Assembly: GCA_031276775.1 (NCBI GenBank)
Contig: JAISML010000004.1
Coordinates: forward strand, 1-11,404
DNA: 11,404 bases
Direction: 5' to 3'
Origin: Eubacteriales Family XIII. Incertae Sedis bacterium
Lineage (GTDB): Bacteria; Bacillota; Clostridia; Peptostreptococcales; Anaerovoracaceae
Shown: in pieces, positions 5,604 to 11,404 of the stretch
Layout of the letters: every line of letters starts with the position of its first letter
How positions within the stretch are numbered: the first letter of the stretch is position 1
Translations under genes and position numbers: made by a program
Notes under the pieces: generated by a model
Database searches by the model: none
The model's input: only the letters and a program-made list of their open reading frames with translations
Told to the model about the DNA's origin: nothing

Positions 5604-7889
5604 CTATTCCTCCTCCGCGTGCAGATCCACCGGCTCGTTCATCGCGTCCATCAACCGGACCAAAGCGATGCTCTGTTCGGCATAAATCTCTTTGAGCGCG
5701 GTTTCCTGCTCCGCCCTCAGCGCCTCCAAGACGGCGATCTCGTCGGTGTAGTCCGCATTGCCGGACGCCGTCTTGGACAGGAGACTCCGAACCGCATCAT
5801 CGGCATAACAAGCCTTGCCGACCATCCGATCCTCGGCCCAGGTCCCGGTCAGCTTCGTATACATGCGTTCGATGAAATAATCGCACGTTTCCTTGTCGAA
5901 AGCGGTCGCGTAGCGGACAAAGTCTATGGCCGACAGATGGTCGTGGACCGCCGTTCCCGCGTCCCCTTCCTCAAGGGAGAGAAGCGCCGCTTCGAGCAGG
6001 GCGATGTTGTTCTGAAATCTTTCGTTGGGAAATTGCGGTTCCGCCTGCCAATCGAGGCGCAGCAATTCATCCTGTATCAGCCGGTAGGCCTTGAATATCT
6101 TTTTGTTCAATTCGGGCGCGCCCGCCATCATCGCCGAGGTTCCGGCCGTATCTCCGTTCAGACGCGCCGACCTGTATTCCGCGTTGTAAGACCCGATCAT
6201 GGCGTCCAAGGTCCGCGCGGCGGCGATGGCGCGGTCCACATTCGCCAAAAGGTGCGGATTCACCGACTCGGTCGCCGGATTGCCCGCACCGTAACTCTCT
6301 TTCAGCGCCTCAAATCCGGCGGCGAATTCCAAAGGACGCAGGGGGAGTTCATCCAACATCATCGCCGTATAGCCGTAATACCGCTCGATGGCGCTCGCGC
6401 CCTCTTTGCTGTAACCGCCCACTTCCAAACTGTCCTTGTTGCTGTGGTACATACCGGCGAAGTATTCTTCGTCCCCCTCGCCGCCCTCGCTTGCGATCGT
6501 CGGAATGCCTTCGGCGTTGTAGATGAAATCCTCCCGATAGGGACTCGGCAACCCGCCGTCCGCCGCGATGCGAATGTCGCTGCGATCGCCGAAAGACGCG
6601 ATGCTGTCCCGGACGAACCTCCCGAATTCCCGCGGAAAACTGACGCCGAAACGCTCCATGGAGGCCAAGGGATACCCTCCGTCGATGTTGATCAGGGCAA
6701 ACGCGCTCTGCGCCCACTCCGGATGGATCCGGACGATCTGCTCGTAGGCGCCGACGCCCCAATCCGCCTCCGTGTCCGTCCTGCCCCATTCCTCGGCGCC
6801 GTGCAACACAAAACGCAGTGTCTTTTGCGGCGCATAGCCGCTTTCCACGAATGCTTTCGCCATGCCCAGGATGAGACCCACACCGCTTGCGTCGTCGTAA
6901 AAGGAGTGGTAATATCCATCGTAATGCGCGATAAAGAGGATGGTTTCATCGCTTTCCCCGGGGATTTCACCCCACACGTTGAACGTGCCGGCGTCTTCCG
7001 TGACCCTGCTGTCGGCGGTGAACTGCACATCGATTTGGCGTACGCCGCCCGCCTCGTAGCCGTTGCGTTCAATGGCCTTGCGGATGGCATTGGCGTCGTC
7101 CATGCCGATCGCCAACGCCGGGGCGTTTGCGGGACCGCAGATGTCCTGACTCCCGATGCGATCGCCCATCGTCTTTTCCATGAGACTCACGGCCAACACC
7201 GCGCGCGCCTTTTTCAGCTTCGCCTGATAAGCGGGATAATTGATCCACCATTCGTTTTCCTGATCGATCTCGATGAGCGCCAACTTGCCCGCCACATCGA
7301 CGTTCTCATAGTCCGCCGCCGTGCCCCGCCCCAAATAGACGACGGGAATCCGCTCTTTGTCCGCGTAAATATTCACCGCGTAGCCGCCCAGCGTCACATG
7401 CTGCGATTCGCCGGATCCGTCGATGAAATCAAGGCTCGCGCCGCGGTAGATCCAACCGTCGGAGGAGGCGGCGTCCGTCGTTACGTTCTTCAGACCGATG
7501 TCTTTCATCGTCTGTTCGATCAGTTTGGCGGCTTCCCGTTCCGCAGGGCTGCCCGCGGAACGGTTGCCCGTCGCGGGATCGTCGCCCAATTCGGAAAGTT
7601 GCGTGGCCAAAGCCTCGCAGAACGCCACGTCCACGGCTTCCGCATAGACGTCGTAGCCTGCGGGCGCTTCCCCCCTGACCGGCGCTTCCGGCAACTCGTA
7701 TCCGCCGGAACCCGTGATGACGACAAACGCCACCGCCGCCACGATCGCCACGACGAACATGCGGATCGCGAATCTTTGCTTCCCGCGTTTGTTTGTCCGG
7801 CGCCCATCGCCGGCGATACGGACGCCGGTTTCGGCAGCGCTTTCCCCCGCCCTTTCGGCGGGTTTCGTCCCGTCTCTTCCGTCGGTCAT
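5604..7889 (-). CDS. Membrane-anchored M28-family zinc metallopeptidase
   Basis: Predicted type II membrane protein, 761 residues. Residues 1-43 are hydrophilic and charged, 44-60 form one membrane segment, and the rest should face outside. An M28 (aminopeptidase Y/S-like) catalytic core follows with all five expected zinc ligands: H322 and D324 (AHYD), D332 or D333 (DDASG), E366/E367 (HGAEEWG, catalytic base and ligand), D403 (NIDGG) and H482 (HSNKD). Residues about 160-300 occupy the place of the PA-like inserted domain of this family. Residues about 520-761 form a long, probably helical extension I do not recognise. No signal peptidase or lipobox cysteine site is evident. The start overlaps the end region of the NUDIX gene (TGA-T-ATG). 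Likely an extracytoplasmic amino- or carboxypeptidase; the substrate is unknown. Its position before glycan genes could hint at envelope work, but that is inference. Confidence 0.93.
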   Translation of the reverse strand: MTDGRDGTKPAERAGESAAETGVRIAGDGRRTNKRGKQRFAIRMFVVAIVAAVAFVVITGSGGYELPEAPVRGEAPAGYDVYAEAVDVAFCEALATQLSELGDDPATGNRSAGSPAEREAAKLIEQTMKDIGLKNVTTDAASSDGWIYRGASLDFIDGSGESQHVTLGGYAVNIYADKERIPVVYLGRGTAADYENVDVAGKLALIEIDQENEWWINYPAYQAKLKKARAVLAVSLMEKTMGDRIGSQDICGPANAPALAIGMDDANAIRKAIERNGYEAGGVRQIDVQFTADSRVTEDAGTFNVWGEIPGESDETILFIAHYDGYYHSFYDDASGVGLILGMAKAFVESGYAPQKTLRFVLHGAEEWGRTDTEADWGVGAYEQIVRIHPEWAQSAFALINIDGGYPLASMERFGVSFPREFGRFVRDSIASFGDRSDIRIAADGGLPSPYREDFIYNAEGIPTIASEGGEGDEEYFAGMYHSNKDSLEVGGYSKEGASAIERYYGYTAMMLDELPLRPLEFAAGFEALKESYGAGNPATESVNPHLLANVDRAIAAARTLDAMIGSYNAEYRSARLNGDTAGTSAMMAGAPELNKKIFKAYRLIQDELLRLDWQAEPQFPNERFQNNIALLEAALLSLEEGDAGTAVHDHLSAIDFVRYATAFDKETCDYFIERMYTKLTGTWAEDRMVGKACYADDAVRSLLSKTASGNADYTDEIAVLEALRAEQETALKEIYAEQSIALVRLMDAMNEPVDLHAEEE
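5609..5616 (-). promoter_or_regulatory. Shine-Dalgarno site of the PssD-like gene, embedded in the peptidase 3' end
   Basis: GGAGGAGG is formed by the Glu codons at the end of the M28 peptidase gene, 12 nt before the ATG at 5596. Translation of the peptidase should expose it, coupling the two genes although one encodes a peptidase and the other a glycosyltransferase subunit. Confidence 0.6.
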
Positions 7890-7890
7890 A

Positions 7891-8448
7891 TCAGCGGTTC
7901 CCCTCCGCGTCCGCGGAACCGAAGCGTTCGTGCAGCATGAGCACGGCGACGATGGTCTTCGCGTCGTTCAGTTCCCCGCGCATCGCCATATTCCGAAGTT
8001 CCCCGAGAGGATATTCGGAAACGTCGATGGCCTCGCCTTCATCGAAATCCGTTTCACCCTGCGTGAGCTCCGTCGCCAGATAAAAATGGAGCACTTCCGT
8101 GGAATACCCGATGGACGAATAGGCGCTCGTAAGCCGTTGGAGTTTCGCGGCCGTGTAGCCCGTTTCCTCCCTGAGTTCCCGCAAGGCGGCCGCCGCCGGA
8201 TCTTCTCCGATCTCGAGCTTGCCGGCCGGTATTTCCAGCGTCGGCCGAGCTGCGGCTTTCCGGTATTGGGTGACCATCGGCACCTTGCCGTCCGCGGTGA
8301 GGGCGGCGATCACCACACCCCCGCTATGTTCGACGATCTCCCGGTACGACGTTCGGCCATCCCTGACGGTGACTTCATCGCGCCTGAGATTCAGAATTTT
8401 GCCTTCGTAGATCCTCTCGGAAGATATGGTTGCTTCTTCGAATATCAT
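7891..8448 (-). CDS. NUDIX hydrolase, ADP-ribose pyrophosphatase type
   Basis: Soluble hydrolase, 185 residues, of the NudF/ADP-ribose pyrophosphatase group, which cleaves ADP-ribose or related nucleoside-diphosphate sugars to AMP and a sugar phosphate using Mg2+. The full Nudix box is present at residues 76-98: G76, E82, REL at 90-92, EE at 94-95, G97. EHSGGVVIAAL at 40-50 and QYRKAA at 61-66 are typical of the ADP-ribose subgroup, where the family's N-terminal strand-swapped region precedes the box. GGAG lies 3 nt before the ATG. The gene follows proC by 12 nt and is separated from the peptidase start by 1 nt, so all three are surely co-transcribed. Exact substrate (ADP-ribose or a nucleotide sugar) is not determined by sequence. 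Confidence 0.93.
   Translation of the reverse strand: MIFEEATISSERIYEGKILNLRRDEVTVRDGRTSYREIVEHSGGVVIAALTADGKVPMVTQYRKAAARPTLEIPAGKLEIGEDPAAAALRELREETGYTAAKLQRLTSAYSSIGYSTEVLHFYLATELTQGETDFDEGEAIDVSEYPLGELRNMAMRGELNDAKTIVAVLMLHERFGSADAEGNR
7900..7906 (-). promoter_or_regulatory. Shine-Dalgarno site of the M28 peptidase gene inside the NUDIX gene
   Basis: GGAGGGG within the last codons of the NUDIX gene, 10 nt before the ATG at 7889. With the stop and start separated by a single T, this supports stop-start translational coupling and fixes the peptidase start. Confidence 0.65.
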
Positions 8449-8460
8449 CTGCTCCGCTTT

Positions 8461-9282
8461 CTACCGTGTCATCCGCTTCGATTTTGCGACAGCCGCGTTC
8501 ATCGCTTCCTTGACCGCGTCCATGAACTTTCGATCCTCCAACACGCGCACCGCCTCCACCGTGGTTCCTCCCGGGCTGCACACATTGATCCTGAGCCGCT
8601 CGGGGCTTTCTTCCCCCGCAAGCACCATCCTCGCCGCGCCCAATGTCGCCTGCGCCGCAAGCAATCTCGCCTCGGATTCGCCAAGACCGTTTTCGACGGC
8701 GCACTCGATGAGCGCCTGCATGTACATGTAAGCGTAGGCGGGGCTGCTTCCGCTCACTCCCGTCACCGCGTCCAGCATGACTTCATCGACCGAAGCAATC
8801 CTGCCCACCGACTCGAATATGCGGCATACGGCCGCGTACTCCCCGTCCGTGACCTTGTCGTCCCGCGCCAACGCGGTCATCCCTTCGCCCACCGTGGCGG
8901 GCGTGTTGGGCATGGCGCGGACGACTTTGCGTTCCCGTCCAAGGAAACCCTTGAGATACGCGATGCTGACGCCGGCGGCGATGGAGACGAAGACGCGGTC
9001 CGTCTTTGTTTTGCTTTGATCCGCGCAGGCGGCGATCTGCGGCATCGCCGCATCGAAAGCATTGGGTTTCAAAGCGATTATGAGTATTTCCGATCCTTCG
9101 ATCAAATCCCGCAGGTCGGTCGCCTCCCGTACGCCGGAACATTGCCCCAAAGCCCGAAGCTTTGTCCCGTCCGTATCAAAGACGAGGATCCGCGGCGACC
9201 CGTCCCGCCCGATCGACGCTTTTGCGTATCCCCTGACGATGGCGCCGCCCATGTTGCCCGCGCCCAAAACCCCGATTCGCAT
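8461..9282 (-). CDS. proC: Pyrroline-5-carboxylate reductase
   Basis: Last enzyme of proline biosynthesis: reduces 1-pyrroline-5-carboxylate to L-proline with NAD(P)H, cytoplasmic, usually a decamer. The 273 residues match the family length. The dinucleotide-binding Rossmann motif VLGAGNMGGAI is at 5-15, RAMPNTPATVGEGMTAL at 122-138 is the conserved substrate/cofactor segment, and TGVSGSSPAY at 174-183 followed by the CSPGGTTVEA block at 235-244 form the conserved C-terminal dimer and catalytic region. GAGGGA lies 5 nt before the ATG. It lies 70 nt after proB and 12 nt before the NUDIX gene. Confidence 0.97.
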   Translation of the reverse strand: MRIGVLGAGNMGGAIVRGYAKASIGRDGSPRILVFDTDGTKLRALGQCSGVREATDLRDLIEGSEILIIALKPNAFDAAMPQIAACADQSKTKTDRVFVSIAAGVSIAYLKGFLGRERKVVRAMPNTPATVGEGMTALARDDKVTDGEYAAVCRIFESVGRIASVDEVMLDAVTGVSGSSPAYAYMYMQALIECAVENGLGESEARLLAAQATLGAARMVLAGEESPERLRINVCSPGGTTVEAVRVLEDRKFMDAVKEAMNAAVAKSKRMTR

Positions 9283-9352
9283 CCGTTTCCCTCAACTTTC
9301 CGCGCTTTTGCCGGGCGTTCCCGCCGCGACGTCCGAGCGCGCGCACCCGATT

Positions 9353-10150
9353 TCACCGCGCGGGAAAGACCGTCCCTTCCTCCGCGCCGGCGACCATCGC
9401 ATCCAAAATCCCCTGTTTTTTCCCGTTTACGAGAAGCAACGACGTGCCGAAGCGCCCGACGGTCTTCGCCGCCTCGATCTTGGAAGCCATGCCGCCCGTC
9501 CCGAACGAACTCTTGCCGGTCACTTCGATCTCACGCTCCAACCGTTCGATGTCCTTCACCTCGCGGATGAGGGTGGCGCCGGCGTTGTCCTTGGGGGACT
9601 TGTCGTAAACGCCGTCGATGTCGCTCATGAGTATGAGCAGATCCGCGTTCCAAAGATTTGCCGTGAGCGCGGCCAGCGAGTCGTTGTCGCCGATGTTCAT
9701 CTCATCCACGCTGACGCTGTCGTTTTCGTTGATGACGGGCACGACCTTTTCATCCAGAAGGGTGAACAGGGTGTTCCGTATATGCAGGCTGCCGGTGCGG
9801 TCGGAAAAATTGTCCCGCGTCAGCAGCATCTGCCCGACCACGATGCCGCTTTTCGCGAAACACTTCTTGTACGCCATCATCAGTTCCACCTGACCGATGG
9901 CGCACATGGCCTGTTTGTAATTGATGTCGCCGTGTCTGCTCCACCGTCCGATGGCGCTGACGCCGCTGACTTCCGCGCCGGAAGAGACGATGATCACCTG
10001 TTTGCCGCTTTCGATCAGATGAACGACCTGCGCCACAATGCTTTCGATGACCTCGGTGTCCATCCTGCCGTCGGCGCCGGTCAGCACGTTGCTGCCGATC
10101 TTCAGCACGATCTTTCGGCTCCCGTTCAATATCTCGTTCGCTGTTCCCAT
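9353..10150 (-). CDS. proB: Glutamate 5-kinase, short form without PUA domain
   Basis: First enzyme of proline biosynthesis: ATP-dependent phosphorylation of L-glutamate to glutamyl 5-phosphate in the cytoplasm; normally feedback-inhibited by proline. The 265 residues form one amino-acid-kinase domain: VLKIGSNVL at 15-23 (phosphate-binding Lys17), VSSGAEVSG at 55-63, VINENDSV at 139-146 (glutamate/proline site), GDNDSLAAL at 154-162, SDIDGVYD at 176-183 and GTGGMASKIEAA at 218-229. The C-terminal PUA domain of the E. coli type (367 residues) is absent. An Asp/Glu variation occurs at SSGAE, where many relatives have a hydrophobic residue. The frame continues upstream to 10252, but AAAGGA 5 nt before ATG 10150 and the family N-terminus fix the start. 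proC follows after 70 nt; proA is not in this window. Confidence 0.96.
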   Translation of the reverse strand: MGTANEILNGSRKIVLKIGSNVLTGADGRMDTEVIESIVAQVVHLIESGKQVIIVSSGAEVSGVSAIGRWSRHGDINYKQAMCAIGQVELMMAYKKCFAKSGIVVGQMLLTRDNFSDRTGSLHIRNTLFTLLDEKVVPVINENDSVSVDEMNIGDNDSLAALTANLWNADLLILMSDIDGVYDKSPKDNAGATLIREVKDIERLEREIEVTGKSSFGTGGMASKIEAAKTVGRFGTSLLLVNGKKQGILDAMVAGAEEGTVFPAR

Positions 10151-10299
10151 CCCCGTCCTTTCATCGCCGATCCGCCGATCCAATATTCCCGCGCGGCAAT
10201 TACAACCACCATCCTGCAACATCGGCATGTCCTTCGGCATCCCCGCGGCCAAATCCCCGCGCCCGGCCTGCGCCCGCCCCGTGTTGCCCCGCGTTGCGG

Positions 10300-11404
10300 C
10301 TATACCGTCAAACCCGTTTCCGACGCGTCCTCCGCGGCCTCCGCAGCCGGCGCGTCCGTGATGGGTCGTATGTAACCCTCCACAAACTCCTCCACCTGAC
10401 CCGCACTCCTGCCTGTGTACAGCGACGGATCGAGCAATCCCTCTATGTCGCCCTCGGTCAGACCGAAAGCCGCGTCCCGTGCGATGCGGAAGAGCAGATC
10501 GTTGGGCTTGCCCTCCTCGTTCACGGCGCGCGACGCTTCCATGGAATGTATCCGAATCCGCTCGTGCAGTTCCTGCCTGTTGCCGCCCCGTTCGACCTCC
10601 TCCATGAGAATGTCCTCCGTGGCCATGAAAGGCAACTGCTTCATGACATTCGCGCGGATCACCCGCTCGTGAACGACAAGACCGCCGGCGATGTTGCGCA
10701 GAATGCCGACGATGGCGTCCGCGGCCATGAACGCTTCGGGGATCACGATCCTGCGGGAGGCGGAATCGTCCAAGGTCCGTTCAAACCACTGTGTCGCCGC
10801 CGTGACCGCCGGTACGCCGGCCACGCCCATGATGTATCTGGCGAGGGACGCGACCCGCTCGCTCCGCATGGGATTGCGCTTGTACGCCATGGCGGAAGAA
10901 CCGATCTGGTCTTTTTCGAAAGGTTCCTCCACCTCTTTCATGCTCTGCAAAAGGCGGATGTCGTTCGTCATTTTGGACGCCGTCTGCGCGACGCCCGACA
11001 AAACGGCCAGCGCTTTGCTGTCGATCTTTCTCGTGTAGGTCTGCCCGGACAGGGGAACAATCCCGCGAAAACCGATCTTGTCCGCGACAAGGCGTTCCAA
11101 GGCTTTCACCTTTCCCTCATCTCCGTCAAAGAGTTTGAGAAAACTGGCCTGCGTGCCTGTCGTCCCTTTGACGCCGAGCAAAGGCAGACGTTCGGCCAAA
11201 TCGGACACATCGAGATAATCGTAATAGACGTCCTGAAGCCAGAGCGCCGCCCGCTTTCCCACCGTGGTGAGCTGCGCAGGTTGGAAATGCGTGAATCCGA
11301 GCGTCGGAAGCGATCTGTGCTTCATCGCGAAATCCGAGAGATCCGCGCACAGGCGCGCCAACTTTCCTTTCAGAAGAAGCAGGGCTTCTTTCATGAGAAT
11401 GATG
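10300..11404 (-). CDS. purB: Adenylosuccinate lyase (N-terminus outside window)
   Basis: Cytoplasmic enzyme of purine synthesis acting twice: SAICAR to AICAR plus fumarate, and adenylosuccinate to AMP plus fumarate. The frame is open through the right edge of the window (Ile-Ile-Leu precedes the first Met at 11394), so roughly the first 110 residues are missing. Numbered from that Met: GFTHFQPAQLTT at 33-44 carries the catalytic acid-base histidine H36, and GTTGTQ at 77-82 and TRKIDSKAL at 121-129 are conserved. GSSAMAYKRNP at 165-175 is the fumarase/aspartase-superfamily signature loop with the catalytic serine. The last 18 residues are an Ala/Glu-rich tail without recognised function. It is followed by a 149-nt gap and proB; whether they share a transcript is unclear. 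Confidence 0.97.
   Translation of the reverse strand, partial: IILMKEALLLLKGKLARLCADLSDFAMKHRSLPTLGFTHFQPAQLTTVGKRAALWLQDVYYDYLDVSDLAERLPLLGVKGTTGTQASFLKLFDGDEGKVKALERLVADKIGFRGIVPLSGQTYTRKIDSKALAVLSGVAQTASKMTNDIRLLQSMKEVEEPFEKDQIGSSAMAYKRNPMRSERVASLARYIMGVAGVPAVTAATQWFERTLDDSASRRIVIPEAFMAADAIVGILRNIAGGLVVHERVIRANVMKQLPFMATEDILMEEVERGGNRQELHERIRIHSMEASRAVNEEGKPNDLLFRIARDAAFGLTEGDIEGLLDPSLYTGRSAGQVEEFVEGYIRPITDAPAAEAAEDASETGLTV

Noticed and set aside
5577..7940. A 787-codon open frame on the plus strand covering the M28 peptidase gene.
   Set aside because: It is the exact in-phase complement of the peptidase frame and is open only because that gene avoids TTA, CTA and TCA. The minus frame carries the full set of M28 motifs; the plus product is Arg/His-rich with no recognisable domain.
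7714..9570. A 618-codon plus-strand open frame antisense to the NUDIX and proC genes.
   Set aside because: Same codon-avoidance artefact; the minus strand encodes well conserved enzymes with Shine-Dalgarno sites.
10151..10299. Possible T-box, riboswitch or terminator in the 149-nt gap between purB and proB.
   Set aside because: It is too short and lacks a recognisable T-box sequence or a stem followed by a U-tract. I see only G-rich runs and a short GGATCGGC direct repeat near 10163-10180, without a convincing promoter.

Overview
Every gene I can support lies on the minus strand, so the window reads biologically from right (11404) to left (1). Base composition is G+C-rich, about 60% by eye. 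Codons TTA, CTA and TCA are strongly avoided, which leaves long meaningless open frames on the plus strand. There are no RNA genes, insertion sequences or CRISPR arrays that I can see, and no gap between genes exceeds about 220 bases. A TagGH/Wzm-Wzt-type polysaccharide exporter, a Cps14F/G-like transferase pair, strong Shine-Dalgarno sites and a TG-TATAAT extended -10 promoter fit a G+C-rich anaerobic Gram-positive (Clostridia-like), possibly an uncultured gut lineage. That placement is inference only.

Right part (about 8461-11404), core metabolism: the C-terminal three quarters of adenylosuccinate lyase (purB, cut by the window edge), then glutamate 5-kinase (proB, short form without a PUA domain) and pyrroline-5-carboxylate reductase (proC). 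The middle enzyme of proline synthesis, ProA, is not here. Directly behind proC come a NUDIX hydrolase of the ADP-ribose pyrophosphatase type (12-nt gap) and a large membrane-anchored M28 metallopeptidase (1-nt gap, TGA-T-ATG).

Middle part (about 3582-5596), surface glycan assembly: seven nucleotides after the peptidase starts a split Alg14/Alg13-type glycosyltransferase pair (PssD/Cps14F-like and PssE/Cps14G-like), followed by a family-2 glycosyltransferase. Tight spacing links proC through the GT2 gene in one probable transcription unit, joining housekeeping metabolism, an extracytoplasmic peptidase and glycan synthesis.

Left part (1-3480), export: a 216-nt gap carries a good sigma-A-type promoter, three tandem 8-bp repeats upstream of it, and a GNRA-capped hairpin in the predicted 5' leader. 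It drives an ABC-2 permease and its ATPase (no Wzt-type C-terminal domain). After a gap holding two copies of a hairpin-forming repeat comes a large glycosyltransferase joining a GT2 domain to a GT4 domain, cut by the left window edge. Together the transferases and exporter look like part of a capsule, teichoic-acid-like or exopolysaccharide locus. I did not find a clearly novel defence or mobile system; the points worth a second look are the gene linkage, the GT2-GT4 fusion, the membrane peptidase and the regulatory structures in the two left-hand gaps.
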